DNA of 64,000 bases from Flavobacterium aquaticum (GTDB lineage: Bacteria > Bacteroidota > Bacteroidia > Flavobacteriales > Flavobacteriaceae), in NCBI RefSeq assembly GCF_003259835.1, contig NZ_QLMI01000009.1, positions 1 through 64,000 of the forward strand. Direction: 5' to 3'. The translations under genes were made by a program, and so were the position numbers. How positions within the stretch are numbered: the stretch's first letter is position 1; every line of letters begins with the position of its first letter. The notes under the pieces are model-generated. The model did not search any database. It was not told the DNA's origin and saw only the letters and a list, made by a program, of their open reading frames with translations. Positions 26,053-35,853 of this stretch are shown piece after piece.

Positions 26053-29000
26053 TTATTTTTTATAATATTTCTTATACGGAAAGTAAGCTATTGCGGCTAT
26101 AACTAAAACAATTGCTAAAATAATGAAGTAATAGGTTACGTTTTGTTTTTCACCCGAAGCGTAACTATGTAAACCACTTAAGTGGAAATTTACTCCAAAA
26201 TACGTCATTAAAATAGAAGCGAAAGCTAAAACGCTCATTACATTATAAATCCATCTTCCTCTTAATGCTGGCACAAAGCGCGCATGAATTACAAATGCAT
26301 ACACCATAATACTGATTAAAGCCCAAGTTTCTTTTGGATCCCAACCCCAATAACGTCCCCAACTTTCGTTAGCCCATTGTCCGCCGAGGAAGTTCCCTAT
26401 GGTTAACATGACTAAACCTACTGTTAGTGCCATTTCATTGATGTATGTGATTTCGTCTATGCTTAATTTCATTCTTTCTTTGTTCTTTTCGTTTGTGAAA
26501 ATCATCAAGAATAATGAAACTAAACCTAAAACCATCGCTAAAGTAAATGGTCCGTAACTAGCTACGATAACTGCAACGTGAATCATTAACCAATACGAAT
26601 TTAAAACGGGTTGTAAGTTTCCGATAGACGGATCCATCCAGTTCCAGTGTGCAATCATCAAAATCATAGAAGTTACAAATGCGGTTGAAGCAACTGTAAG
26701 TTTTGAATCTTTTCCGAAAGCCAATCCAAAGAACATGGTTGCCCAAGCTACGTAAATCATGCTTTCATACGCATCACTCCAAGGCGCGTGACCTGAAATG
26801 TACCATCTAACAATTAATCCTGCTAAATGTAAGATAAAAAACACACCAATTAATCCATGAAAAACATTGATAATCGTTCGAATAGCTTTTGAATTTTTGA
26901 AAATTTGTATAATACAGAAAATCAACATTAAAACTCCTGCCAACATATACAAATAATACAATCTTTTGAAGATATCGTATTTGTTGTAAGTGATTTCAGA
27001 GCTGATTTTACTTTCCGAAAGCATTACGGCTTTTCCGTATTTTTTTTGGTATTCGGTTAGTCCTTTTAAAAGGCTATTTGGTAATTCGTAATTTTTACTT
27101 TGTGATGCTTTATCCAAGGCATTCAAATAAAACGGCATTACATTTTTAATAGAATCCAAAGCAGTTCCTGTAGGCTGATTCACTTCTAAAAATGAAACCC
27201 ATTTGTTCGATTTATCTCCTGGAATTGGAAACACTTTCAAAATTTGTCCACTCAAAGCCGAATATAAAAGGTTTACTTTTTTGTCTGCTTCAATAAAATC
27301 TTTTTGAAATTGATTCGGAACTGGCTCTTTGTAAGCCGTTTCTAAAAATTGAGCCAATTTATAACTTCCAGTTTCATCGAAAAAGGCTACTAAAGGTGCG
27401 TATTTTGCTTCTTTTTCTACACCAATTAATTTACGAATACTATCATTTCCTCTTTTTAAATATATGATTGGCAACGAATACCAATACTGAGGATATTGCG
27501 TCATAGATAAAAACGCTTGATCGGAATTCATTCCTTCATACGTATCACTTTTAGATACTTTACGAAGTAATTCTGATGAAAACGTATTAATAGGTTTCAT
27601 ACGACCACCATCTTGAATTACGATTTTTCCAAATTCATTTGCATGTTCAACGGAAACTTCGTGTTCTTTTAATAACTTCAGAATTTCTTCTTTGCTTGGT
27701 TGGTGATTATGTTGTTGCGCAAAAGTTAATGAAGAAAATAAAATCAAAAACACGCTCAATAAACCTGCTTTTTTCGCTTTCACTTTTTCTAATTTCTCTT
27801 TCAAACTTGAAAAACGACTATTTTTTGTAAACAATATCGCCATCAAACCAAAATACAACAAGAAATAACCAATATAAGTAATCCAAGTTCCCCAGAAATC
27901 GTGACTTACAGAAAGATTAGTTCCTTTTTCGTCAGGGTCGAATCCCGCTTGGAAGAATCTAAATCCTCTGTAATCTAAGATATGATTCATGAAAACACTG
28001 TCTTTGAAGGTTTTCTTTTGTTCAGTATCAATAACTTCGATTTTACTTTTGAAAGCCGAATAACTATTTTCTGTTCCTGGATATTTATCAGCGATAAAAT
28101 CGTCTAATTTCACAGAAAAAGGTGTATTGTAAATTTTACTTCCGAAGAAAAGTGTAAATTCTAAATCACCAATCTTAACACTTTGCGGAACTCCTTGCTT
28201 TCCTCTTGAACCAACTAAAGTTAAGATTTCTTCTTTTCCTTGTGTCTTTATTTTAACTTTCAAAGCATCATCGGTTTGTTTGTCTTTGAAATCATTATTC
28301 GATTTGAAAGTCAATTCTCCTTTTATTGCAGGTTCTGGAAATACAAACTGAGCTCCACCAATATTATATAAAGAACGTAACATTAAAGGTTGCACAGAAT
28401 CTTTCACCACTTTACCTTGTAATTTATCTGCCATTCGCATAAAATCACCTTCAAAAGGCGTTTGAATCGTGTAGGCTTCAGCAATTTTAGTGATATTTAT
28501 TGCGCCCTCAGTATATTTATTAAAGGCAAAAAGTACGTTGTGTAAATTTTGAACTTCGCCTTCTTTTAAGTAGTGTTCGTGACGTGTTCCTCCACTCGAC
28601 TCTACCATTTTAATCATCAATTGTCCAGTTTCAGAAGCTACAACTGTTTCGGTAGCGTTCATAATAAATTCTTGATGTTCTACTTCAAATGGAATGCCAC
28701 TAAACTCGCCTCCCATTGAAAAATGATTACTAGCGAAAGCATTCAAAAAGCCGTCTTCTTTTACTTCTGGGGCTAAATACAAACCTTCTTCAAAAGTTCT
28801 ACGACGCATTTGTCCTTCGTGATTTCCATCCACTAAAACTGTTAAATAAGGTTTATCGGAATAAATCATATTGGCTGATTCGCCTTCTCTGATTGGCATC
28901 ATTCCTTCATAACTAATATAACGCGTAACAAAAGCTCCAACTATAATTAGAATAAAAGAAAGGTGTAAAATTAAAGTCGCCCAATTTTCTTTTTTATGTA

Positions 29001-29211
29001 ATTGATAACGCTTGATGTTACCTAAAAAGTTAATGATAAAAAACACCATAATAACTTCAAACCAAACGGCATTGTAAACAATAACTCTTGCAGTATCAGT
29101 ATTATAAGCATCTTCAATAAATGTTCCAGCTGCCATGGCAAGAGCAAAAAGAATAAACAAAACAGCCATTAAGCGCGTGGAAGATAACAGGGATAGTATT
29201 TTTTTCTCCAT
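26053..29211 (-). CDS. ccsA: Cytochrome c biogenesis protein CcsBA (ResB-CcsA fusion)
   Basis: System II haem exporter and holocytochrome c synthetase. The 1052 residues combine an N-terminal ResB/CcsB half (helices near 12, 45 and 80, then a long periplasmic part), a middle helix near 445-465, a second periplasmic region, and a C-terminal CcsA half with eight or so helices. The haem-binding WWD segment reads WANESWGRYWGWDPKETWA, flanked by conserved His residues (HGLIGVFFILHL, HWNWMD, IMVYAFVIHARF, NFHLSGLHSY). A fused CcsBA of this size is usual in Bacteroidetes. Own promoter. Confidence 0.93.
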   Translation of the reverse strand: MEKKILSLLSSTRLMAVLFILFALAMAAGTFIEDAYNTDTARVIVYNAVWFEVIMVFFIINFLGNIKRYQLHKKENWATLILHLSFILIIVGAFVTRYISYEGMMPIREGESANMIYSDKPYLTVLVDGNHEGQMRRRTFEEGLYLAPEVKEDGFLNAFASNHFSMGGEFSGIPFEVEHQEFIMNATETVVASETGQLMIKMVESSGGTRHEHYLKEGEVQNLHNVLFAFNKYTEGAINITKIAEAYTIQTPFEGDFMRMADKLQGKVVKDSVQPLMLRSLYNIGGAQFVFPEPAIKGELTFKSNNDFKDKQTDDALKVKIKTQGKEEILTLVGSRGKQGVPQSVKIGDLEFTLFFGSKIYNTPFSVKLDDFIADKYPGTENSYSAFKSKIEVIDTEQKKTFKDSVFMNHILDYRGFRFFQAGFDPDEKGTNLSVSHDFWGTWITYIGYFLLYFGLMAILFTKNSRFSSLKEKLEKVKAKKAGLLSVFLILFSSLTFAQQHNHQPSKEEILKLLKEHEVSVEHANEFGKIVIQDGGRMKPINTFSSELLRKVSKSDTYEGMNSDQAFLSMTQYPQYWYSLPIIYLKRGNDSIRKLIGVEKEAKYAPLVAFFDETGSYKLAQFLETAYKEPVPNQFQKDFIEADKKVNLLYSALSGQILKVFPIPGDKSNKWVSFLEVNQPTGTALDSIKNVMPFYLNALDKASQSKNYELPNSLLKGLTEYQKKYGKAVMLSESKISSEITYNKYDIFKRLYYLYMLAGVLMLIFCIIQIFKNSKAIRTIINVFHGLIGVFFILHLAGLIVRWYISGHAPWSDAYESMIYVAWATMFFGLAFGKDSKLTVASTAFVTSMILMIAHWNWMDPSIGNLQPVLNSYWLMIHVAVIVASYGPFTLAMVLGLVSLFLMIFTNEKNKERMKLSIDEITYINEMALTVGLVMLTIGNFLGGQWANESWGRYWGWDPKETWALISIMVYAFVIHARFVPALRGRWIYNVMSVLAFASILMTYFGVNFHLSGLHSYASGEKQNVTYYFIILAIVLVIAAIAYFPYKKYYKK

Positions 29212-29245
29212 GAGATATATAGGAATACGTTTTTTTTAATTGGCA

Positions 29246-29253
29246 CAAATGTA
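29246..29253 (-). promoter_or_regulatory. Promoter -7 box of ccsBA
   Basis: TACATTTG on the minus strand, 34 nt before the ATG at 29211; -33 box not evident. Confidence 0.5.
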
Positions 29254-29317
29254 CTTAAAAACAAAAACTTTTTAACGAAGTTTAACATAGGTTTGAGGAA
29301 TTTATAACGTTCTCATT

Positions 29318-30049
29318 TTAGTACAACATTTTCACCTCTTTGACATCAAAAAATTGAATGGAATCATCTTCTAATAAAACAGCCAACTTTCCTTCTTGCG
29401 TAACTTCCTGAATCTTACCTACAAAGCGATTTCCTGCAACCGATTCAAAAGCGGAAACTACATTTTTTTTAAACAAAATTTGATGATAAGCGTCCCAAAA
29501 ATGAGTTTCTCCTAAAATTGGCAATTGTTTTAAATTGAATTCCAACTGATTTACAATAGAAATTAGCATCGCTTCTTTATCAAAAATTTTATTTTCCAAC
29601 AAAAATAAAGACGACGCTTGAGGTAAATTTTCAAATTGAGATTGATTTACATTCAAACCAATTCCGATTATCGATTGTACTTCGCCTGAATTTTTGAACG
29701 TATTTTCAATCAAAATGCCACCAATTTTTTTATTTTCTGCCAAAATGTCGTTTGGCCATTTGATGACAAAATTTAAATTACTAACTGATTTTAAAGCTTC
29801 AACAATACTCAAAGCTATAATGATATTCAATGTAAAAAGACTCGTAATTCCTTCAACTCTTTGATTATATAAAACACTAAAAGTTAGATTCTTACCTAAT
29901 TCAGAAACCCATCCAGAACCTCTTTGACCTTTACCTTCTGTTTGCGATTCGGTACTTACAACTGTGAAATTTTCGCAGCTTTCTTGAGCAGAAAGTGCTT
30001 TTAAAAAACGGTTGGTTGAATCTATGGCATCGAGTTTGATTATTCTCAT
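29318..30049 (-). CDS. birA: Biotin--[acetyl-CoA-carboxylase] ligase
   Basis: Attaches biotin to the carrier protein of acetyl-CoA carboxylase. The 243 residues hold only the ligase and C-terminal domains: GKGQRGSGWVSE is the biotinyl-AMP loop, followed by FVIKWPNDILAENKKIGGILIE and IIGIGLNVNQ. The N-terminal DNA-binding domain of bifunctional BirA is missing, so it should not act as a repressor. Divergent from rsfS. Confidence 0.94.
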   Translation of the reverse strand: MRIIKLDAIDSTNRFLKALSAQESCENFTVVSTESQTEGKGQRGSGWVSELGKNLTFSVLYNQRVEGITSLFTLNIIIALSIVEALKSVSNLNFVIKWPNDILAENKKIGGILIENTFKNSGEVQSIIGIGLNVNQSQFENLPQASSLFLLENKIFDKEAMLISIVNQLEFNLKQLPILGETHFWDAYHQILFKKNVVSAFESVAGNRFVGKIQEVTQEGKLAVLLEDDSIQFFDVKEVKMLY

Positions 30050-30106
30050 AATATAATAACAAAATTTAATCTTATGTTAAGGTTCAAAAATAATCACAAA
30101 AAATGA

Positions 30107-30114
30107 TACCTTTG
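30107..30114 (+). promoter_or_regulatory. Promoter -7 box of rsfS-ftsH
   Basis: TACCTTTG followed by C, 20 nt before the rsfS ATG. The divergent birA gene begins at 30049. Confidence 0.6.
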
Positions 30115-30134
30115 CATAAATAGAAAAATAATAA

Positions 30135-30506
30135 ATGGCGAAGAAGCAGATTAATAATGATGATTTATTAGCAAACATCATCAAAGGGATTGAAGAAGTT
30201 AAAGGAGAAAATATTGATATTCTTGATTTAAGAGAAATTGACAACACGGTTTGTGATTACTTTGTAATTTGCAATGGAAATTCAAATACACAAGTAAATG
30301 CAATTGTAGGTTCAATTCAAAAAATCGTTTCTAAAGAGTTAAAAGATAAACCTTGGCACGTTGAAGGTGCTGAAAATGGAGAATGGGTTTTAATGGATTA
30401 CGTTAACATTGTGGTACACGTTTTTCAAAGACACATTCGCGACTACTACCGAATTGAGAGTTTATGGGGTGATGCAAAAATCACTACCATTGAATCAAAA
30501 TACTAA
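30135..30506 (+). CDS. rsfS: Ribosomal silencing factor RsfS
   Basis: Binds ribosomal protein L14 and blocks 30S/50S joining when nutrients fall. The 123 residues carry the family core: DILDLREIDNTVCDYFVICNGNS, KPWHVEGAENGEWVLMDY and VVHVFQRHIRDYYRIESLWGDA. It is followed 8 nt later by ftsH in the same operon, a common arrangement in flavobacteria. Confidence 0.95.
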   Translation: MAKKQINNDDLLANIIKGIEEVKGENIDILDLREIDNTVCDYFVICNGNSNTQVNAIVGSIQKIVSKELKDKPWHVEGAENGEWVLMDYVNIVVHVFQRHIRDYYRIESLWGDAKITTIESKY

Positions 30507-30514
30507 AAAATTTT

Positions 30515-32458
30515 ATGGCACAAAATAATAATTCTGGATTTAAGTTTAGTCCGTGGATGAGTATTGTACTTGTCTTGGCTATTTTTTTTACGATAAGTTT
30601 ATTTACCAAAGGTATTGATTTAAGCAATCCTGCGCCTACAACATTATCAAAATTCTACCAATTTTTAGATAAAAATCAGGTAGAAAAAGTGGTGTTTACC
30701 AATACTAAAGCTACTGTTTATTTAAAGAAAACAGCTTTAACAGACAAAACACACGACAAAGTAAAGAATGATGTTTTAAACAAATTAAACACCAAAGGTC
30801 CTCACTATTTCTTTGAAATAGGTGATTTAAAAACCTTTCAAGAAAATTTACAAAAAGCATCTAACGAAGGTAAACTTTCAGAATATGAAAAAGAACCAGA
30901 AAGCATGTGGGGCGAACTTATCTCAATGCTTTTACCAATTGTAATATTAATTGGATTGTGGATTTTCATGATGCGAAGAATGTCAGGTGGTTCTGGAGGT
31001 GGCGGAGGTCAAATCTTTAGCATTGGAAAATCAAAAGCTAAATTATTTGATGAAAAAAACGATACAAGAGTAACTTTTGAAAACGTTGCTGGATTAGAAG
31101 GAGCTAAAGAAGAAATTCAAGAAATTGTAGAATTCTTGAAAAACCCTGAAAAATATACTTCCATTGGAGGAAAAATTCCAAAAGGAGCTTTATTAGTAGG
31201 TCCTCCAGGAACAGGTAAAACCTTATTAGCAAAAGCTGTTGCTGGTGAAGCTAAAGTACCTTTCTTCTCATTATCAGGTTCTGATTTTGTGGAAATGTTC
31301 GTTGGTGTTGGTGCTTCTCGTGTGAGAGATTTATTCAAACAAGCCAAAGAAAAATCACCAGCCATTATTTTTATCGATGAGATTGACGCCGTAGGTAGAG
31401 CTCGTGGAAAGAACAACATGACAGGTGCTAACGACGAAAGAGAAAACACATTGAATCAGTTATTAACTGAAATGGATGGTTTTGGAACTAATTCAAACGT
31501 AATCGTATTAGCTGCAACCAACCGTGCTGATGTTTTAGACAAAGCATTATTACGTGCAGGTCGTTTTGACAGACAAATTTACGTAGACTTACCAGACATT
31601 AGAGAACGTAAAGAAATTTTTGAAGTGCATTTAAAACCTTTGAAAAAATCTGAAGAATTAGACACTGAATTCTTAGCAAAACAAACACCAGGATTCTCAG
31701 GTGCTGATATTGCTAATGTTTGTAACGAAGCTGCTTTAATTGCTGCTCGTAACGACAAAAAAGCTGTTGACAAACAAGATTTCTTAGACGCTGTTGATAG
31801 AATCGTTGGTGGTTTAGAAAAGAAAAACAAAATCGTAACTCCAGAAGAAAAACGCGCTATCGCAATTCACGAAGCGGGTCACGCAACAGTGAGTTGGATG
31901 TTAGAACACGCAGCTCCACTGGTAAAAGTAACAATTGTTCCTCGTGGACAAAGTTTAGGTGCCGCTTGGTATTTACCAGAAGAAAGACTGATTGTTCGTC
32001 CTGACCAAATGCTAGACGAAATGTGTGCTACTATGGGTGGTCGTGCTGCTGAAAAAGTAATTTTCAATAAAATTTCAACTGGTGCGTTGAGCGATTTAGA
32101 GAAAGTTACGCGTCAAGCAAGAGCTATGGTAACCATTTATGGATTGAATGACAAGCTTGGAAATATTACTTATTACGATTCAACAGGACAATCTGACTAT
32201 AATTTTTCAAAACCATATTCAGAAGAAACGGCTAAAGTTATCGATACTGAAATTTCAAAATTAATAGAAGAACAGTACGAAAGAGCGATTCATCTGTTAG
32301 AAACAAATAAAGAAAAATTAACGCAATTAGCTGATATTCTGATTGAAAAAGAAGTTATTTTCAAAGATGATTTAGAAACCATTTTTGGGAAAAGACCTTT
32401 TGATAAAGAAGTTGCTATAACTATTGAAAACACAACCGAAAACACGGTTTCTGAATAA
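30515..32458 (+). CDS. ftsH: ATP-dependent zinc metalloprotease FtsH
   Basis: Membrane-anchored AAA+ protease that degrades membrane and short-lived proteins. The 647 residues show a first helix (about 14-31), a periplasmic domain, a second helix (about 133-152), a Gly-rich linker, Walker A GPPGTGKT at about 229, Walker [12 protein letters not shown], the SRH ([19 protein letters not shown]) and the zinc site HEAGH at about 451-455. Full length. Confidence 0.97.
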   Translation: MAQNNNSGFKFSPWMSIVLVLAIFFTISLFTKGIDLSNPAPTTLSKFYQFLDKNQVEKVVFTNTKATVYLKKTALTDKTHDKVKNDVLNKLNTKGPHYFFEIGDLKTFQENLQKASNEGKLSEYEKEPESMWGELISMLLPIVILIGLWIFMMRRMSGGSGGGGGQIFSIGKSKAKLFDEKNDTRVTFENVAGLEGAKEEIQEIVEFLKNPEKYTSIGGKIPKGALLVGPPGTGKTLLAKAVAGEAKVPFFSLSGSDFVEMFVGVGASRVRDLFKQAKEKSPAIIFIDEIDAVGRARGKNNMTGANDERENTLNQLLTEMDGFGTNSNVIVLAATNRADVLDKALLRAGRFDRQIYVDLPDIRERKEIFEVHLKPLKKSEELDTEFLAKQTPGFSGADIANVCNEAALIAARNDKKAVDKQDFLDAVDRIVGGLEKKNKIVTPEEKRAIAIHEAGHATVSWMLEHAAPLVKVTIVPRGQSLGAAWYLPEERLIVRPDQMLDEMCATMGGRAAEKVIFNKISTGALSDLEKVTRQARAMVTIYGLNDKLGNITYYDSTGQSDYNFSKPYSEETAKVIDTEISKLIEEQYERAIHLLETNKEKLTQLADILIEKEVIFKDDLETIFGKRPFDKEVAITIENTTENTVSE

Positions 32459-32485
32459 GTAACTTATCAACAAAATTATATTAAT

Positions 32486-32526
32486 AAAAATCTTAGTTCT
32501 GCATGCAAAGAACTAAGATTTTTTTT
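32486..32526 (+). terminator. Terminator after ftsH
   Basis: AAAAATCTTAGTTCT (32486-32500) pairs perfectly with AGAACTAAGATTTTT (32509-32523) around an 8-nt loop and runs into T. The following promoter box begins inside the T tract. Confidence 0.9.
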
Positions 32527-32533
32527 ATCTTTG
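32526..32533 (+). promoter_or_regulatory. Promoter -7 box of the LUD-cdsA-psd operon
   Basis: TATCTTTG starts at the last T of the ftsH terminator and lies 32 nt before the LUD gene's ATG (32566). A -33 box would fall inside the terminator hairpin and no TTG is seen there. Confidence 0.5.
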
Positions 32534-32565
32534 ATTTTCACACTATAAAAAACGACTAAAGATAC

Positions 32566-33171
32566 ATGAGTCTTTTTAGAAAATTTTTTGGCACATCATC
32601 AGAAGAAGAAGACAATGACAAAAAGCAAGAAGTCAAGAGTCCATATTCACCAGATACTACATTGCCAATAGACGAACAATTTACTTTCAATTTCAAAGGA
32701 AATGGAGGTAAATTTATTTATTGTGAGAATTTAGATGAAATTGCAGAGAATTTTGAAAATATATTAGCAGAAAACGATTGGTTTGAATGTAACGCACAAT
32801 GTTTTGACAACCGATTACTTTATTTACTAAACGATAATAAATTAACTCACGATAATTCATCAACTCCAGTATTTTTTCTTTCTTCTTGCGAAAATTTAAT
32901 TGCTGATGAGGGTTCTATTTTATTCTCTTCTAACCAATTCAAACACTTTAAACCTAACGAACTTCCGACAAACATGATTGTTTTTGCAACAACAAGTCAG
33001 ATAGTAAATAGCAAAAGTGATGGATTGAGGCGAATTAAAAGCACTCACGAAAAAAATTACCCTTCTAATATTACCACCATAAAATATTTTGAAGAAGTAA
33101 AAGAACAAGATTTTCTTCACTACGGAAGTTGCCATAAAAATCTTTATTTACTTCTTTTAGAGGATTTATAA
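32566..33171 (+). CDS. LUD-domain (LutC-like) protein
   Basis: A 201-residue soluble protein resembling the LUD domain found in LutB/LutC lactate-utilisation proteins. The N-terminal 40 residues are charged and low in complexity (SSEEEDNDKKQE). The core has PVFFLSSCENLIADEGSILFSS and VFATTSQIVNSKSDGLRRIKS, a pattern like the LutC phosphate/nucleotide-binding stretch. No lutA or lutB lies nearby, so lactate use is doubtful. Its stop overlaps the cdsA start by 1 nt (TAATG), tying it to phospholipid synthesis. Confidence 0.75.
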   Translation: MSLFRKFFGTSSEEEDNDKKQEVKSPYSPDTTLPIDEQFTFNFKGNGGKFIYCENLDEIAENFENILAENDWFECNAQCFDNRLLYLLNDNKLTHDNSSTPVFFLSSCENLIADEGSILFSSNQFKHFKPNELPTNMIVFATTSQIVNSKSDGLRRIKSTHEKNYPSNITTIKYFEEVKEQDFLHYGSCHKNLYLLLLEDL

Positions 33172-33977
33172 TGAATGAAACGCTAAAAAGAGCATTATCT
33201 GGAGCCGTTTATGTTGCATTACTATTAGGCTGTATTTCTTATTCTAGAGAGGGTTTAGCTATTCTTTTTGGTGCATTTTTAGTGATTGGAGTTTACGAAT
33301 TCTGTAAAATGTGTGGCTTAAATTTCTATATAAGTATTCCAATAGCAGCAGGTTCTTATTATTACTTATGGAATAAGAACTCAGACTTAAACTTAAATAC
33401 CGCTTTAACAGCTATTTCGATTGTTACTTCCATAAAATTATTGTTGTATTTATTTAATGCCAATAAAACTCACTTTAAAATTTACACCAAATACTTTTTG
33501 CTCTTTGGTTACGTAATCCTTCCATTCATTATAGCAAATTATGTAGCAATGGGAGTTAAAGGCTACAATCCAAAAATTTTAATTTCCATTATAATTTTAA
33601 TTTGGGCTAACGACACTTTTGCTTATTTAGTTGGAAAAAACTTTGGAAAAAACAAACTATTCCCAAGCGTTTCTCCTAAAAAAACTATTGAAGGTTTTGC
33701 TGGAGGTTTGATGTTTACCATTATTGGAGGCGCTTTGTTAGCAAATTATTACATTATGGCATCAACACTTTATATTTGGATTGTTATTGCTGCTATTGTT
33801 AGTATTTTCAGTACGTTAGGCGATTTAATCGAATCGAAATTAAAACGTGTTGCTGGCATAAAAGATACCGGAAATATAATGCCTGGTCACGGAGGTATAC
33901 TAGATCGACTAGATAGTATTATATTTGTAATTCCATTTATTAATTTATTTTATTTAATTTTATACTATGTTTCATAA
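33171..33977 (+). CDS. cdsA: Phosphatidate cytidylyltransferase
   Basis: Makes CDP-diacylglycerol from phosphatidate and CTP at the inner membrane. The 268 residues have about seven to eight membrane helices and the CdsA signatures SPKKTIEGFAGG and LGDLIESKLKRVAGIKDTG followed by PGHGGILDRLDS. It overlaps psd by 11 nt. Confidence 0.95.
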   Translation: MNETLKRALSGAVYVALLLGCISYSREGLAILFGAFLVIGVYEFCKMCGLNFYISIPIAAGSYYYLWNKNSDLNLNTALTAISIVTSIKLLLYLFNANKTHFKIYTKYFLLFGYVILPFIIANYVAMGVKGYNPKILISIIILIWANDTFAYLVGKNFGKNKLFPSVSPKKTIEGFAGGLMFTIIGGALLANYYIMASTLYIWIVIAAIVSIFSTLGDLIESKLKRVAGIKDTGNIMPGHGGILDRLDSIIFVIPFINLFYLILYYVS

Positions 33978-34620
33978 AGAAGGTTCAAAAATCATTTTTA
34001 TTACACTACTTATAGTAGTTGCAATTATTTTCTTAACCGATGCATTTGTTTCTATAAATTGGTTACGAACTATTTTATATTTATTTGCATTAGTAATTTT
34101 AGTATTGGTTTTACAATTCTTCAGAAACCCAACACGTGTTGCTGATAATAGCGATAATCATATTCTAGCTCCAGTAGATGGAAAAGTAGTTGTTATTGAA
34201 GAAGTATTTGAGCCTGAATATTTCAAAGATAAACGCTTGATGGTTTCTATTTTTATGTCGCCAATAAATGTTCACGTTACGCGTTATTGTGTAAACGGAA
34301 TCGTAAAATACAGCAAATATCATCCAGGAAAATACTTAGTAGCTTGGCATCCAAAAGCAAGTGAAGAAAATGAGAGAACTACTGTAGTTATCAATAATAG
34401 AATCTATGGTGAAATTTTATATCGCCAAATTGCTGGTGCTTTAGCAAGACGTATTGTAAATTACGCACAAGAAGGCATGCGTGTAGTTCAAGGTAAAGAT
34501 GCTGGGTTCATTAAATTTGGCTCAAGAGTAGATATTTACTTACCATTAGGGACTGAAATCAATGTAAAATTAGGTGATAAAGCTATCGGAAATAAAACCG
34601 TTATTAGTAAAAAAGCATAA
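33967..34620 (+). CDS. psd: Phosphatidylserine decarboxylase proenzyme
   Basis: Converts phosphatidylserine to phosphatidylethanolamine with a pyruvoyl group. The 217 residues are of the short (archaeal/Bacteroidetes) type with two N-terminal helices (about 8-50), PVDGKVVVIEE, SPINVHVTRYCVNG, and the self-cleavage site around G185-S186 in IKFGSRVDIY. Cleavage before that Ser would give alpha and beta chains. Together with cdsA it supplies two steps of phosphatidylethanolamine synthesis; the serine transferase is not in the window. Confidence 0.94.
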   Translation: MFHKEGSKIIFITLLIVVAIIFLTDAFVSINWLRTILYLFALVILVLVLQFFRNPTRVADNSDNHILAPVDGKVVVIEEVFEPEYFKDKRLMVSIFMSPINVHVTRYCVNGIVKYSKYHPGKYLVAWHPKASEENERTTVVINNRIYGEILYRQIAGALARRIVNYAQEGMRVVQGKDAGFIKFGSRVDIYLPLGTEINVKLGDKAIGNKTVISKKA

Positions 34621-34623
34621 AGA

Positions 34624-34905
34624 ATGAGCGAAAAGGATTTAAATACATTATTTGATGAAGCATTTGCTAATGCACAATTGATTCCACAAGAATCAGTGCC
34701 ACAGGATATGCAATTGGTATTGTATGGTTTGTACAAACAAGCTACATCCGAAACTTCAAACCCTTTATTATTTCAAAACCCTCAGGATATTAGAAATGCG
34801 TTCAAATTAAATGCTTGGATGCAAGTAAAAAATCTTCCTCCTGATGAAGCCAAAGCGGAATACATCAAAATCATCAATCAATTACTGAAAGAACGTAACC
34901 TATAA
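34624..34905 (+). CDS. Acyl-CoA-binding protein
   Basis: A 93-residue four-helix protein that carries long-chain acyl-CoA in the cytosol. The ACBP signature is clear: FANAQLIPQ, QLVLYGLYKQAT, and KLNAWMQVKNLPPDEAKAEYI (the Tyr, Lys and Trp of the ligand pocket). ACBPs are typical of eukaryotes and occur in only some bacteria. It follows psd by 3 nt, so it is co-expressed with phospholipid synthesis enzymes. Confidence 0.92.
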   Translation: MSEKDLNTLFDEAFANAQLIPQESVPQDMQLVLYGLYKQATSETSNPLLFQNPQDIRNAFKLNAWMQVKNLPPDEAKAEYIKIINQLLKERNL

Positions 34906-34917
34906 TCTGCATTACAA

Positions 34918-35691
34918 ATGAAAAAGTCACTATTGATTTTGGCTTGTATATCATTTATGATGACGAGCTGTAGAAAAGAAAACGAATTAGAAGAAGTAAA
35001 AATTCCCGACCCTGAAGTAGAAACAAAAATTTCAGCCCTAGGAAATCCAGCAGATGTTAAAGTTACCGAAGGCGGAATCTTTCAAATGCGCGGTTTAAAA
35101 TACGCTTACGACGATTTACAACCTCACATAGATGGACGTACAATGGAAATTCATTATTCGAAACATCATTTGGGTTACGCTAATAAATTAAACAAAGCCG
35201 TTATTGGTACTGATTTAGAATTAAAAACCGTAGAAGACATCTTAAAAAACTTAGATGTCAACAACAAAGAAATCAGAAATAATGCTGGAGGATACTACAA
35301 CCACAATTTATTTTTCGAAATTTTAAACCCAAAAGGCGGCGGCACTCCAAAAGGAGCTTTGGCAGAAGCCATTACCTCAGAACTAGGTTCGTTTGACAAC
35401 TTACAAAAACAACTTACTGAAGCAGCTTCAGGACAATTTGGAAGCGGTTGGGCATGGCTAGTAGTTACTCGTGATGGAAAATTAGCTGTTACTAGTACTG
35501 CCAATCAAGACAATCCATTAATGCCAAATGCAGAAGTTAGAGGAACACCAATTTTAGCCATTGATGTTTGGGAACACGCTTACTACTTAAATTACCAAAA
35601 CAAGCGAAACGAATATTTAACCGCTATTTTCAATGTAATTGACTGGAATGTAGTAAATGCTAAATACGAAACTGCAATTAGCAAAATTTAA
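34918..35691 (+). CDS. Exported Fe/Mn superoxide dismutase (lipoprotein)
   Basis: Dismutes superoxide. The 257 residues begin with a lipoprotein signal (lipobox MTSC, C18) and a charged linker to about residue 50; the SOD fold follows with IHYSKHHLGYANKLN (metal His), NNAGGYYNHNLFFEIL (second His) and DVWEHAYYLNYQNKR (Asp and His of the metal site). Most bacterial Fe/Mn SODs are cytosolic; here surface or periplasmic placement is predicted. Last gene of the LUD-cdsA-psd-ACBP unit, 12 nt after the ACBP stop. Whether iron or manganese is used cannot be told. Confidence 0.92.
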   Translation: MKKSLLILACISFMMTSCRKENELEEVKIPDPEVETKISALGNPADVKVTEGGIFQMRGLKYAYDDLQPHIDGRTMEIHYSKHHLGYANKLNKAVIGTDLELKTVEDILKNLDVNNKEIRNNAGGYYNHNLFFEILNPKGGGTPKGALAEAITSELGSFDNLQKQLTEAASGQFGSGWAWLVVTRDGKLAVTSTANQDNPLMPNAEVRGTPILAIDVWEHAYYLNYQNKRNEYLTAIFNVIDWNVVNAKYETAISKI

Positions 35692-35716
35692 TATCATTAT
35701 TTTTAAATATTTTACT

Positions 35717-35745
35717 AGTCTAGCTTTCGCTAGACTTTTTTTTTA
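35717..35745 (+). terminator. Terminator after the superoxide dismutase gene
   Basis: AGTCTAGC (35717-35724) pairs perfectly with GCTAGACT (35729-35736) around a TTTC loop, followed by a T run. Confidence 0.9.
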
Positions 35746-35853
35746 CAAAAAAGTAGTAAAAAAATACATTTTAGTAAAAATATGCAGAAAAACTACAGCA
35801 ACCACTCCAACAAAACCTCTTAATTTTGACCTATCTAAATTTGAAAGTTGCTT

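Noticed and set aside
32566-33171. Lactate-utilisation operon
   Set aside because: Only a LUD-like protein is present; no lutA/lutB and the neighbours make phospholipids.
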